Counted from the first letter of the stretch, positions 25,441 to 38,054 are shown. The stretch: 64,000 nt of DNA from Marisa cornuarietis (GCA_004794655.1 SMMW01000510.1:248001-312000), one strand, 5' to 3'. The notes: generated by a model not told the origin, from the letters alone. Program-made: numbers and translations.

Positions 25441-27341
25441 GTCTGTAAAACCAAAGCTGTTCTTGCTAAATCATGCTGAGAAGCTGCTATCCGATTCAAC
25501 ACCCACCCACCCACAATTGTATAGCTATAGAAGAAGTTCTATGTATATCATTCAAGTCTATAATTATTGGTTTGAATTTTATATTGAATTGCATACGGAA
25601 CAAGACTCATTTGCAATTCGTTTTGGTCAGGTGAAAAGTCAGCCAATCAGAAACCTCTTAACATCAGTGTCCTTGCGCAGTTGAGATTTTCTGAGTTCAT
25701 ATGTGCAAAGGTTTGATGTTAGCGAGTGACATGCCCCTACTTCCAGGGAGACAGCTAATAGACAACCTGTCAAATTCTAGGCATTTGATGCTTGTTTCTA
25801 GAAAGCAATATCGGGTAAAATGCAGGGTACGTTCTACAAAACGATTCACACAAGATGACAGCTCTTTGCTGGTCATTGAATATAAATGACATTGCAGAAG
25901 TCATCGTTAACTTCTTGTGTTAAGCACTGGCGCTTTCTCTGTGTAGATGCTAAAATAATAAAAAGCCTCCGCGCTTGCATTTTGTGCAGCAGATGCTGTA
26001 GTCTTGTCAAACAATTGTTCACACACGTCAGATTGATGTGAGTACATTATGTAATGACAGCGTGGACAGCTGAACAGAACAGACATCAATGCATCTCTAG
26101 AAATATTTTATTTAAAAAATTAATTTACGCTAGCAGTGTTTAAAGTGGGGTAAAACGCATACACATTCAGGTTAAGAAAGAAGAAATCACAAACGGAATG
26201 AAAATTTAAAAAAGCAAAAAGAAAGAAAAAACCGTAGTACATGTAATATTATTAAGTGCATTGTGATGTAACTAAATAACTGTTAACAAAGCTATGAAAA
26301 ATCAATGCAAAATGTATATAAAACAGTTTGCCAATAGTAAAGTCTGTATCAGCCGTAAAACAGTCACTACATTAATTGTTACATAGACAATCTTTGTCAT
26401 AGAATTAAGTTGAAATGTCCATTAACTAAAACCAAGTGAAATAACAGATGATGGTAAACGATTCTCATCTGTCAACAGAACTGTATGAGAACACTACCCA
26501 CTAAAATAGAGGCTTTTTTTCTTTTTTGGTAGGGAGTGGGATGGCAAACTGCTCTTTAAAAGAAATAGAATGAAAGATATTAAAAACTTCATAATTTGAA
26601 GTCAAATCTTCTGAAGCAAAACTCAGAAGTGGCTGGAAACAATATGTTACTGAAATGAAGTTATTCAAGCTGAGAGTCGACGAGAGAAGGTGACTAAATA
26701 AATAAAAACACCTGTATGCTGGTTAGAAAAAAAACACTTTCAGAAAAAGTATAGCTCTCATTTATCCTTCTTTTTAATACTTGCTGATCATATTTCGGCA
26801 AGTAAATCAATGCATGCACATTTTCAACTGCTGAACAGTTCACGTCCAGTGGGGAAGGGGATGCCAACAATTACTGAAAATCGAACCACAGAAGTGTTTT
26901 TAGAATGAAATATAGGTTGGTAATGCATTACCAGCCCAGTAAAAACAGTGTGCCCCTACTACAAAAACAAGTTCTTAATCATACGATGGAGTGCCATTTC
27001 TTCGTTCCATTTCATTATTCTAATAGCACATGTTTAAGCGCAGTCGCCTATGTTTGCCCGATAGCATTCACGCCAGAAAAAAAAGACAAAATTTCGGCAG
27101 GTAGATATTTTTCTACAAGCTGAATCAGCAAATAAGTCGTCTAGTAATGAGGTCACTGATGTTTGGAGGTTTCTGACTAGCTAACTTTTCACCTGACAAA
27201 AAGAAACTGCAAATGATCTTTGTTCCAAATACAATTCAATAATTACAGATCGAGTTGAATGATATTTACAGATTTATTCTATATTCACAGAAATGATTTA
27301 TGTATAAAATACATTATATAATTATATAATGATATATAGCT

Positions 27342-27430
27342 CAGTGTCGTAAGAAGATGCTCGGCTTTGGCAAACTCTATGCTGACAGTGGTCGAAAAAA
27401 GCAACACTTACCATTGTTTTTACGCCACTA
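27342..27430. mobile_element. Shorter relative of the 35.8-kb inverted-repeat element
   Basis: This 89-bp sequence begins CAGTGTCGTAAGAAGATG and ends TTTTTACGCCACTA. Between them lie GCAAACTCTATG, GACAGTG and AAAGCAACACTTA, in the same order as in the 133-bp element. The flanks are TAGCT and AAGCT, a 4-of-5 match consistent with an old 5-bp duplication. It is internally deleted and more diverged. Confidence 0.65.
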
Positions 27431-27436
27431 AAGCTC

Positions 27437-27522
27437 TATAATGCATTCTATAATTATAGAATGAATTTTATAACTGCTCCACTGTATAATTATAGAACAA
27501 ATTCTAAAGCAAAGAAAGAGAG
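27437..27522. repeat. Palindromic AT-rich dispersed repeat, copy 2
   Basis: It includes the perfect 18-bp palindrome ATTCTATAATTATAGAAT (27445-27462), then GTATAATTATAGAACAAATT and CTAAAGCAAAGAAAGAGAG. It starts 7 bp from the right end of the inverted-repeat element at 27342-27430. Confidence 0.55.
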
Positions 27523-28282
27523 AAATTTATATAATTCGCTCTTAGTACCCCAGATTTAAAGGGATTTAAAGTGATTTCCCTGGCGTTAGCAGTTCGCGAA
27601 CAAGCCGCGGAAATGCAATGGGGACAACAACAATGACAGGTGAACTGTCCCACACGCTGCGAAGTGCTCAGCGAATCTGTTAACTTTCTTGTCCTCTCTC
27701 CCACGCGCTGTGAAACACTCAGCAAACATGTTAAATTGCTATAGTCTTCAGTGTGTCACGTGAAACCTTCAGCAGGCATCGATGTCGTCGACTACCCAGG
27801 CGCCATCCGTATTTTAACATCCGGGCTCTTGCTCTGTTGGTTTCAAACTCTAGCTGTCTAGCATGATGCGCCAGGCGTCCAGTTGACTTCCACTCCGAAA
27901 CTTAACCACTGGTCTGGTAATCTTCGCCTTGGCATTAGTTACCTCGGCCCAATAGAACTAACGAGCTGACGGAGCCTGATACGGAAACACAAACCGTGAC
28001 AGTAGACTGAAGGTAGTGCTTCCCTTGGTCCGTATTCATGGGTATGTTCCGCAAGGGCTGTCACGAACTTTGAGTTCGTCGCACGCGGTCACGACCCCTA
28101 TCAACGAGGCGACCAGTGAGCGACTTCCCCTCATAAACACCTAAGCCCTAAGGTCTAGGTCACAGTAAAACCATTGGTCAACCTTCTTAACTTCAAAAAC
28201 CCTTACTGCTGTCTATCTGCTGTTTAGTCTTTTGCAGCCGATATAGCACGCGATATCAACAGTTAACCATTAACTACGTTGG

Positions 28283-28317
28283 GGAACTACCAAAGAGGAT
28301 ATCCTCTTTGGAACTAC
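28283..28317. repeat. Perfect 22-bp palindrome between GGAACTAC direct repeats
   Basis: CAAAGAGGATATCCTCTTTG, extended to 22 bp by the flanking C and G (28290-28311), is a perfect palindrome. GGAACTAC precedes it and recurs directly after it (28283-28290 and 28310-28317). This is the form expected of a very small inverted-repeat insertion or of a transposon excision footprint with a 7-8-bp duplication. Confidence 0.7.
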
Positions 28318-28426
28318 AGCCTCTATAGTCAGCCTGCTACTTCTGTCTTACATCTGACGATAAAGTGGTTCTAAGTGAAAAAGTAAACATTTAGGTAAGT
28401 TCCAAATTAATTAAGAAATTACAGAA

Positions 28427-28590
28427 GGTGGCTCCCAAGTACTTGAAGCTGCTTACCTCTTCGAGCTGTACCCCGTTCATATAGATCTCTGCCTTGCCGT
28501 TGCAACTGATCATAACTTTGCTCTTTCCACTCACGACAATCCCCTACGACTCCCTGCATCTATCATCTATTAGTAGTGGTAGTATATTTT
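28427..28590 (-). mobile_element. RTE-like LINE fragment
   Basis: About 165 bp match, at clearly visible DNA similarity, the stretch at 40199-40370 of the intact copy. This is the RT region encoding the EEVSSFKYLG-type segment. Both ends are truncated. It holds no usable reading frame. Confidence 0.75.
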
Positions 28591-30009
28591 GATACGACTG
28601 ATCTCACGGGCAGTTGTATGACCAAACAATGGGAAATAAATATCCCGATTCACGAAGCGGTTAAGGATAGAACCAGCTTATTTACACGCATGAACATAGG
28701 TACTTGAGCATGATCCTTTAAAATACCAACGAATGATGGAGGTGACGATTTATTCACGATTGCCGTTTTAAATGAACATGGTCCTGAACTCATTCATCAT
28801 AATAAATAAATAAATAAATAATCATATAAAATAATACTCTTTCCGTCGTGTTGTCCATCTTAGCACGTAGCAAAGTCTTCACAAGATTTTCCCTCGTCTC
28901 TTATGCGACACACATCATATACTGTTTCCTAACAGCCATGTGCAGTCTCCCGGTATGCTCTGCGAAGCATCTCGTTCTCGCTTCTATGGTTTCCTTCCGA
29001 GACTGAGGCTTCATGCTCTTGTCTGCGCTGTCCGCCTTCTGTTTATTTTCCTCGCTGCCTCATACGCCATCTAGACTTTATTGTGTCTTTCGTGTTAATA
29101 CAAGTCATATATCTTCAGAGAGACATGCCCTTTATTTGCGCTTTCCTACTAGCTGTCATTACTCTTCTCCAGGTTTTACAACTTTTGGGCTCAATGTTTC
29201 CTCTTCGCCTGCATCTTCTTCATCAAAGTTTTCCTGTACTAGTTTTCTTTCGCTCTGATTTATCCTCTTCATTTCTAAGAAGCTTCTTTCTGATAGTGCC
29301 TTCACCTCGAGCGTTCTTGTCGGTATGGCTCTGGTAATATCCCATGATGCCGTTGTCCATCAGGATATGCAGCGATTGTGGCATGTCAGTGACACTTCAT
29401 TACCTCCGCACAGTTACGACTAAGTGATGGCAAGAGCAGCATGTTTCAAACATCACAACACAAACACACCACGCACTAACCACTCAGTGACAAAATAAAT
29501 ACAAAACACAGCAAAGAATCCTAACAAAGGTTAAGCTACAACAGCGACTAAGTTGTTCTGTCCGAGTGTCAGTACTCAGCTAGTGTTTTGTGGGTGTATC
29601 CCATTTTCTATACCCGTCTTGGTCTGTTTAATCGGATGCCTGTCTCTATGTCTGCTTGCATGCCTGCCCTTTCTTTCGTACAACGTACGACTAAGGTGAG
29701 CAAAGGACCGAAGCTGTGCTGTCAGTCAAGCTTAGACTTTGCATCAACATTATAATCCATAACATCTGTTACAGTACATCTGGTACAAAGAAATCAAGTG
29801 CTTGCTTTACCTAGGGAAGCTGCTGTTTTGCTCTGGATAAGAAGCTGGGAAACAAAAATTAAGGTGATACAATGAGGGGGGGGGGCAAAATACTTTTAGC
29901 ACAAGCTTACTTTGGACACATATATACTGAACGCGTGATATACAAGCTGAGATGTCCCCACAGGGCAGTTCGTGCAAGCAGGACAGGATGGTTCGACCAA
30001 AGAGTTCGA

Positions 30010-30105
30010 CTGCCAGACAAGCATTGGATTTAAGACTGACTGACTGCCAGACAAGCATTGGATTTAAGACTGACTGACTGCCAGACATGCATTGGATTTA
30101 AGAGT
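30010..30105. repeat. 34-bp minisatellite, nearly three units
   Basis: Units beginning CTGCCAGACAAGCATTGGAT start at 30010, 30044 and 30078. The first two are identical, and the third has one change (ACATGC) before diverging. High identity implies recent expansion. Confidence 0.85.
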
Positions 30106-31766
30106 TGACTTAGTAATAGAGTACGCCGAATGTAAGATGAATTTAAATTACATGCACTGCTTTTTCTACAAGAGGAAAAGATACTCTAAAAATTTCTCAC
30201 TGCAGTTAGTGTTAAACTGCGACATATTAAAAATTCTTGTACACAGATTACACTGTACTCCCAGATGACTACATCTCTAGGTATTACTTGTGTATATCTT
30301 CCGACATCCGTGAAAAACAGTTTAACAATTCGCTAACATACGAAATTAAGTAACTCAAAGATGGGAAAACCTTTATGGTCACTGCACAACAGCCGACCAA
30401 AAACATTTCCAAAACTGAAAGTGTTAAGAAGTTCAAATTGTTGCTGTGCTCGTAATATTTTAAGACACGGTCTTCAATTAAGATTGAAAGTCTGTGCAGT
30501 AGGGAAGCATCTTCAACAATTTTCCCTTGACAAGAAAATGATGTAGGAAAACAAGAGAACTTAGTTTACTCGCTTCACGCAGAAGTGTTTTCATAATCTG
30601 AGGCGCGAGCTCTCGTTGAGCAGCTACACAGGCGAGTTGCTCAGTATGCAAACTTCCGCACTCACATTCTTTGCCGTCTGTAACAAAATTAAGTCTGTAA
30701 CAACGATGACATGTTCGAGTTCTTTCTCTACACTATATTTCCTTTATGTTCGCTAGTGTGTCTGCTTGCTTGCCTCTCCTTGTTGTTCGCTGATAATCAC
30801 GTCCAAACAGGAGGCATCCAGCACATGTATGGCGCAGACAAAAAAAAGCACTTGTAAAAGTTGTACTCTGAACTGGGGAAAACAATTACGTGAAAGAAAA
30901 TATTGACTGTGCTACGCCTTCTACAAATATTGAATTAGATGCGTTTTCTCTCCTCCTTTCTCCCGCTGATTTTCCTTAACGCCTGTGACGGCTCTTGTCA
31001 GACTAATTTTGTGTGGCAGCATTTCGTAAAGTGAAAGTACAGTCCGTGCAAAAACGAACAGCTGGATGAGATCAAAAAAGACACGAGGGAAATAATAAAA
31101 AGACGAAGTAAAGCGATAAATGAAATTAAAGGATAAGTGAACAATATACCCAACCTCTATCCCGTTAAAAAAAAAGAGAGAAAAGAGAAAACAAAACAAA
31201 ACAAAACAAAAATCCAAAACAAAACAAATGAAAACATTAAAAAGAAAGAAAGAAACCGTTGTTGAGTTTCCCGCGGCAACTTATTAGAGGAAGAGTGAAA
31301 GAAACTATACAATCCAATGAAAGATGAAGACAGAAGTTGACAAAAACACTAAGCCACCAACAGATACTTCTCAGATATGCAAATACAGCAACAAATTGTG
31401 CGAGATCTGGCAGAAACAGCGCAAACATCATCACAGTCGGACCGCACTCGGAGCACCAGACAATGAAGCAGTAGAGACATTTTCAGACAGACTGTGATCG
31501 GTCCCTTTCGGGAAACTATCACAAACTCCGGCCGCTGACAGCAGGATTGATAGGGACTAGCAATTCTGTAGAGAAGAACCCGCAGGAACAAGAAAATGTT
31601 GTAAAATGGAGATCGATGGAGGCAATGCGCGAGGCAGAGCTGTGGCCCCCTTTACTCGGCATGATGCCAGCTCGGCTGTCTGTAACACATCCCTAGATGT
31701 GAGGTTTTGGCGATGCGACAAGTACGTGCATGCGAAAGAAGATATGGGTACACACATGCATGCACA

Positions 31767-31797
31767 CACACACACACACACAAGAGAGAGAGAGAGC
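31767..31797. repeat. (CA)n(GA)n microsatellite
   Basis: CA dinucleotides pass directly into GA dinucleotides. Flanking GCATGCATGC motifs occur on both sides. Confidence 0.9.
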
Positions 31798-32670
31798 ATG
31801 CATGCCTGTATAAAGTATGGCAGAGAACAGGATGTTCTGTCCCGATCTGCCTGTGGACACGTGGAAAGATAAGTCTTTGAAATGTCTATTCGATAAGGTG
31901 ACCCTTGCTTACAGCTGACAGTAGATGTCAGACAGTTGTACCTTGTGTGGTCCCTGCATAGTGAGACAGGTGTGTTCTCAAAGTAATCTACAAAAGCAAG
32001 GAAAGCGAAGGAAATCCAGTGGTAATGAAGTGGCCACCATCATCATCACAGTCGTCAACATGATAGTTATTACTACCAGTTCGTACTGTAGAAAGCTGTA
32101 ACATGCGCTCACAGGAAAGTTCAAACAGTACAACTCTCACCACAATCTTCTTCCGACGGCACAGCTTGCTGTCTGCCGAAAGGGCCAGGCGGAGGAAAAA
32201 GTCTTGTAAATTTTCTTTTTATTCGTCCTTCTTTCCTGCCTTCTTTGTATCCCAGCCATGTCGAGATTCCCCATTTATCTTATCTCAATCTCCAGGCACC
32301 CAGAAACAAAAAATTCAACACTAATTTTTCTTTTTTGAAGGGGGGTAGTGGCACCTGGAAGTTTACATGAACAGAAGCAAGAAGATACTGGAATAAAGAA
32401 GCAAACAAACAACCAGTGGTGATTTAAAAAAATACGAATATACCTCCACCCTCAAAATCAACAAAAGGCTACTGCACAATAAAGGCCTAATAACTTCATA
32501 GACGTTAGATAATACATTGAAAAACAAACAACTTGCAAGCTTAGTTAGGTAGCCAAATTTCAAGTGTGTCCAAAAGATTAACCTTTCGATATAATGGACT
32601 AATGAAGGCAAAGCGTACCGGGTTACCAGCATGCAAGCAAGCAAGCAATCTAGCAAGGTGAGATGCCTAC

Positions 32671-32763
32671 CTATTTTTTCTTTCCAGCAAAACGGCGCAG
32701 GCTGCAGCGAGATAGGCTGGCAGAAAAGATGAGTTGAGAAAAGTGAAACAACCCAGAAGATGC
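32671..32763 (-). CDS. TMEM135: TMEM135 exon 3
   Basis: The acceptor is CTCGACAG with an upstream T-rich tract. The first base completes the Arg codon left by exon 2, and the next codons read HLLGCFTFLN, then a hydrophobic stretch ending LAAACAVLLERKN. This aligns without gaps to the vertebrate segment that starts RKILGKF and ends AILVERKSR. The exon is 93 bp (1 + 30 codons + 2), again leaving phase 2, and the donor is GTAGGC (32665-32670). The other two frames are also open across this exon, so the call rests on homology, phase and splice signals rather than on ORF length. Confidence 0.85.
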   Translation of the reverse strand, partial: ASSGLFHFSQLIFSASLSRCSLRRFAGKKK

Positions 32764-33989
32764 CTGTCGAGTGACAGAAAACAACAGATGAACAATGTGC
32801 TGCCAACTGAACATTTTTTTCTCTCCCTCTCTCTTCCCCACTCCCACCCCCAAACCAACCATCTCCTTTTCTTTTAAATCTCCCTTTCATTACGCCTCCC
32901 TTGTTGCACGGTTGGCCGTCTTGGAAGCAAGTGCAGCCAGACTCCAGTTGTGCAGCGCTTTATCCGTTCCTCGTGAATTCCTTAACTGCTTTCGCCCTTG
33001 CCGAGTGGTTCGAAAAGTGCGCAATAAATTACCCACGTGTTTAGCATTCTCGCCGATTTCGGCGTTAATTTTGCGGGGGTAACGAGACGTTCGTCCGTGA
33101 GTCAGCCTGTTCTGGGGAGAGATTAAGGGGCGGAGGGGGGAAGAGTCGTAGGGTAGCGAGGTGCCTTGGAGAACTCTCCGCTGGCTAGACTGGACATTCG
33201 GCAAGCCTCTGTAGGAAACAACAATCAGAATATCTAGACTTCGACAAAAAAACGACATCGGTGCAACTCTTTGTGAGAATACGAGTTGTGAGTGTTCAGT
33301 GTAAATTTTTTTAATTTTTGAATCATTTTATACCAGCATAATTATTTATTTCGGCATGAAACACGGCAGAACATGCGCTGCTAATCTCGGCCCACCCTGG
33401 TAAATGACGCCATCGTCTGAATTATCCTATTGCCAATATTTTGCAACTTGTCTTCTCGCAGCGGTTACGGTTTTTCAGAAGAATATCTTTCCCTACTTGT
33501 TTCCTTGCTTTCTGTTACTCGTCTAAAATAGCTTTTCTCTAGCGGGTCTGTTTTGCCAGCTTTGCTTCAGCTGACATGAAACAGGCTTTCTATGCACGAG
33601 CGCACGTGCACACATGCGCAAGCTCACACACATTCAATAGCGAGCTCTATACCACTTCTCTCTTATAGTCTCTACCAGTAAAATGGGTTAACAGCGCAAC
33701 AAAAAAAATATATTAAACGTGAAACGTTAAAATTTATTTGACTTTACTTAATTTGAATTTAATTTTATCTCCTAGTGATGCATGATCATTTCAAAATGAG
33801 ATTTTTCCCTCAGTTCTCATAAATTCGATATCTCTGTTGGCTGTCCTGCTTAGGGAGATCGGAAAAAAAGGCTGCGTTCAACTTTCTCAACTCTTCTTTT
33901 CTGTGTTTAGATGCCGCAATTCACAAAATAAATAAATGAAAACAAAGTTGGAAAGAAGTTTTAAATTCACATTAAAAACCAATAGCAAT

Positions 33990-34262
33990 TAGCAACCATC
34001 CACAAACTGGGCTCACACGCGTGCAACAACAATGGGATTTACTGCCAGGCACAGGCTGGGACGATGTCGAGTGACTAAGCAACCGCACGACTGGGATCAC
34101 CAGGCGAACGGTCAGTGGGCCGACAGAAACAAGCATGCGAGCACACTGCCACACTAAAATCTTTTTTGCAGTCTCTGTGATGATCAATATACCTCTGCCA
34201 TACACCCAAAGTCAATGCTGGAATCGAATCCCCGAGCAGTGTTTAAAGTTAGCGCACTGAGT
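33990..34262 (-). mobile_element. Possible tRNA-derived SINE
   Basis: The minus strand contains GGGGATTCGATTCCAGC, a good B-box, after a tRNA-like stretch GTGCGCTAACTTTAAACAC. A moderately GC-rich tail of about 200 bp follows. The A-box is not clear and there is no second copy here. It lies in TMEM135 intron 2. Confidence 0.35.
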
Positions 34263-35765
34263 TCGCTTTGGTTTCATTGGAAGTTCTAGCACCTCTGTGG
34301 AGAAGGTGGGCGGTTTGCAGGTCTTGACGAAGAAATGTATAAAATGGGTTGTAGCTGAGCTGCTTGTTTTCCCTTTCGTCAAAATAGCGGGGGACATTCG
34401 TGTATTATTAGATGTCTGTGACACCCTAGGCTTAGGCAGAAACGCATAACAGTTCCAGAATGGGCGCTTCTACGACTGAACAAAGAGTATCGCCCTATAG
34501 TTAATGTTTTTGAGTGCTATCTTGATCACTGTCCGTCGTACAACCTGACGCTGTTGTGCCTAGCTATAACCAACATGAACCCTGCCTCTTTTACATATTC
34601 TTTTCTGATTGTCACTATCCTCCTCCTTCTCATCATCATCATGATCATCGTAGTTGCAGCATACATGCTGGGGGAGAACTGCACGCAAGGACCCTACCCC
34701 TACCCATCAACACGTACACATACACATCTTACTACTTAAAGGACTAGTGGGGTGAAAAGTTGTTGTCTAATGATTGAGTGAAGCTCAGCGCACTGTACTA
34801 TTTCACCCAAACTGAGAAAATTCTCCTCTTTCGTTCCTAAAAATATATGCCTACAAACATCATATAGCAAAAAAGAAAGTAGTGAATGGTGATGTACAAT
34901 GCTGTCGTCTGTTCCGTTGAATTCTGTGCATGGTGATGTTTGTAGGCTTGTATCTCGAGAACGGAAGGGGGTATTATCCCAGATTTGGGGCAACAGTACC
35001 TTTTACTGAGCTTTACCTAATCGTTAGAGAAAACGTTTCCCTCCACTAGTCGAAAGCACACATTGCCTTCACGTATTGTACACAGACCGTGCAAACTCGC
35101 TGTGTCAACAGGTCAGAGTACGGAGCAAAACATATAATAAGATTCATGCAGTAGGCGCACAGAAACCTAGTGAAGAAGCAAAGTGGAAACAAGTCAGTAA
35201 AAACCACTCAAGCGTAAAGCTTATATGGTACAGCAAACAAATACACACAACCAAAATTCAGCATATTAATATGAAAAAAAATCTTCAACGCACACACAGT
35301 TGCCAAAAGGATTGTAAGACAAAGTTCAAAAACATAAAAGACTAGTTTTGGCTACAAAAAAGGCTGTACAAGCATCTACACGGGAGAATAATTTGGATCC
35401 CAGCGGCTGCAAACCTGCATTTCTGCTCCACCACAATGGACAGGGCACAAGCAGGAATCCCGCAGACGAAGGTGTTGTAGAAAATGTAGAACCCGCACAG
35501 CCTTCTGCAAGGAACACACCAACGTGATGAGCAGCATAACGAACGCTCGCAGCTACGACTGCAAGTTCACACTATTCACAACACAGGGCGAGGTCGTGCT
35601 TGCAGGCGTCAGCGTTTACACAGTTAAAACCCTGTGCTTCTGTGCCCCTGATCTAAGCCCTCCAAGAAAATGCAAGTATTATTTAAGAAAATAAAATTGT
35701 TTGCGATGTTGTAGAAGCAGCAACAATAATTAAAAAAAAACTGTGACCTGAAAAGAACACACGTT

Positions 35766-35898
35766 CAGTGGCGTAGGAAGATCGTCGGCTTTGAGGGTGA
35801 GGGGGGCAAACTCTATGTAGACAGTGAACGACAAAGCAACACTTAACCCTTTTGAAGGGGATGTCTGCACTCTTGCCCACCTGGTTCCTACGCCACTG
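35766..35898. mobile_element. Short inverted-repeat DNA element (MITE), 133 bp
   Basis: It begins CAGTGGCGTAGGAA and ends with the exact reverse complement, TTCCTACGCCACTG. It is flanked on both sides by ACGTT (35761-35765 and 35899-35903), a 5-bp target-site duplication. The CAGTGGCG terminus resembles hAT-type elements, although those normally make 8-bp duplications. It is non-coding, and a shorter relative lies at 27342-27430. Confidence 0.8.
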
Positions 35899-37482
35899 AC
35901 GTTATATAGCAATAAAAACATTAGCATCATTAATCTGTAAAAAAAAAATGCAGCTTCATGTTGTACAATTGTATTGTACAATAAAGCATAAATATATTAT
36001 CTTTTGTAAGCTACAAATGCATTTTCACACATTCTACTACAAATAAATAACAGATTGTAGATTTAGAGTACGTATTACTACTAAAAATACTAGCAGGCTT
36101 GCATAACGCACTGATTCGGCGCTGTTCCACTTTTTCTGCACAAAATGAACAAGTCCTTCAACATATTGCTTGAAGATTTTGAATGGACTGTTCTTTAAAC
36201 TGAGTCATCAAGTAATCTTCAAACTTTGTAGTTTTACTATTATTCGCAAGCAAGGACGTGAGAGCAAACAAGAGGGGAAAAAAGCACAGACGTGCGCGTG
36301 CGCAAACCCTCTCCCCCGCCCCTCCCCCACCTTTCCCTTCCCCCGGATCGTAACCCTCCCCTAGCTTTCGCACACCTCCCAGGAAAATGATTGCAACAAG
36401 CATCCTCAAGTCCCATTTAAGCGCTCGAAACTGAAGCAAAACATGTGGACACGCCTTGTGCGTCGGGCCCCGCAAGGGACACCACTTCGCCACCGGCTCC
36501 CGAAACTTGATTAATTCTGGGACGTTGTGCTCAGTGTGACCATTAACCGATTCGACTGAAGTTGTCACTCATGCTCTTTGTTCCAGGACCTCGAATATTC
36601 CAGTTGAATTCTTCCCAGATGTCTGCCTGCATTTCGCAGAGTGAACAAAGTGAAAAGAAAGTTTTGAAAATTAAATTTTGCCGTTTCAATTGTTCGTTGA
36701 TTGACGGGAGGTCCCGAAAGGAGTGCGGTATGCTTTTGTCTTTTTCCTCCCATCATTTTCATATCTTTATTTTTCTGTGCACGTGAACAAAAAACGCGAT
36801 AGAGTACAATAGTTCATGACTGGCACCAAAAAAATTATGATGAAAACGTAAGACGACATACGCTGCAGAACACATTTCTGTATCTCTTGAGCCTGAAACC
36901 ATGTTTTTCTACAATTTATTAGCCAGGCAGTCAGCCATACATCCAGACAGCGAGCTAAAAGCCAGTCAGCGAGCTAAATGAAGCGCAAAATAAAACTCAA
37001 TCATCTTTTATCGAAATGTTCTGGCAATACTGCGGCCACGAGAATACATTACCCTAATTACTTCTGAATAGCAAAATTAACGTGTGCGTTTGCTTCTTTG
37101 GGTGTATTTTTAACACTAGCTTCTAAACAAGCCCGCTCCTTTTCAATATGATTAGATGTCTTCAACTCACAGGATCTATCCATTTACTTTATATCAAAAT
37201 AATATGAAACTGCCATGGACAATTTCTCTTTAATCTGAACACAGAAGCGAGTTCAGTCCAAAAAATCTGCTTGAGACTGCTGTCTCAATACATTCTTGAA
37301 TATTTTAGCTTTTTTAAGATGGATTGCTCGCAATTGCTTTAATTTTTAAAGAAATGCAAATTGAATTTTACAAGTGAACAATTTGTAAAATCAAATTGTT
37401 TAATTACTCAGACACTATCCCTAGAATCCTCCTTCTCCCTCTTGCTCTCCTGTTCACCATATACCGTTTCTGACACAGCAAA

Positions 37483-37483
37483 C

Positions 37484-37526
<43 letters not shown>
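37483..37526. repeat. (GT)n(GA)n microsatellite
   Basis: A GT run passes into a GA run, in TMEM135 intron 2. A similar (GT)n(GA)n array lies at 42236-42268. Confidence 0.9.
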
Positions 37527-37529
<3 letters not shown>

Positions 37530-38052
37530 TGGAGTAAGATTTTTATTCCTGACAAATTTAGCAAACTGTAGACTCTACAAGCACACAAATCAATGCCATT
37601 TTTAATAGCAAAATTTTTTAAGTCATGGGATCCTATGGCATCTCTTTTCAATTTTCACCTCCCTCTTCCGCTAACTCCAATATTCACTAATAGGGCGTTT
37701 AACGTGCATTACTTCCAGGCAAGGCAAGAAAAGGCTGAGCGAAATCAATTACCTCCGCCTACCCGAATTCATTATGGCTAATCCTTCTCATGAAGCTAGC
37801 ATGCTAGGACTGCCGCCTCTCAACTTCTTTGTCTCCATTTTCTAGCCTGTGTTGTTATCACAAGTAAATAGAGAGCCACTGCAAATTCTTTGCTCTACGT
37901 GGATAGGTATCTCTAGACGTTTCACGACAAGAGACAAAAAAAAAAAAAGTCTTCCACATTTTCCTTGACGACCCAAACACGACCTACGTGAAAAAGTTGA
38001 AATTCATTTTTACGTAATGTTACATGATCTGATATTCTGCAGATTTATACCA

Positions 38053-38054
<2 letters not shown>

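Larger units (their letters stand above)
12387..32670 (-). other. TMEM135 intronic region with an unlocated microexon
   Basis: This interval between two recognised exons must contain at least one splice junction pair. Contents seen are SINEs at 21.2 and 24.5-24.8 kb, inverted-repeat elements at 22.1 and 27.3 kb, a LINE fragment at 28.4 kb, a palindrome at 28.3 kb and minisatellites at 14.7 and 30.0 kb. There are also simple repeats. GC-rich stretches near 13.1-14.3, 20.6-21.0 and 21.5-21.9 kb carry open frames on several strands, without homology I recognise. No further gene was identified. Confidence 0.6.

Noticed and set aside
31557..31872. Frames on both strands around 31.7 kb
   Set aside because: Driven by the CA/GA microsatellite; no splice signals support an exon.
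36158..36568. 136-codon minus-strand frame
   Set aside because: It spans a G-rich low-complexity stretch and a GGGCCCCGC motif found elsewhere; it looks like repeat DNA.
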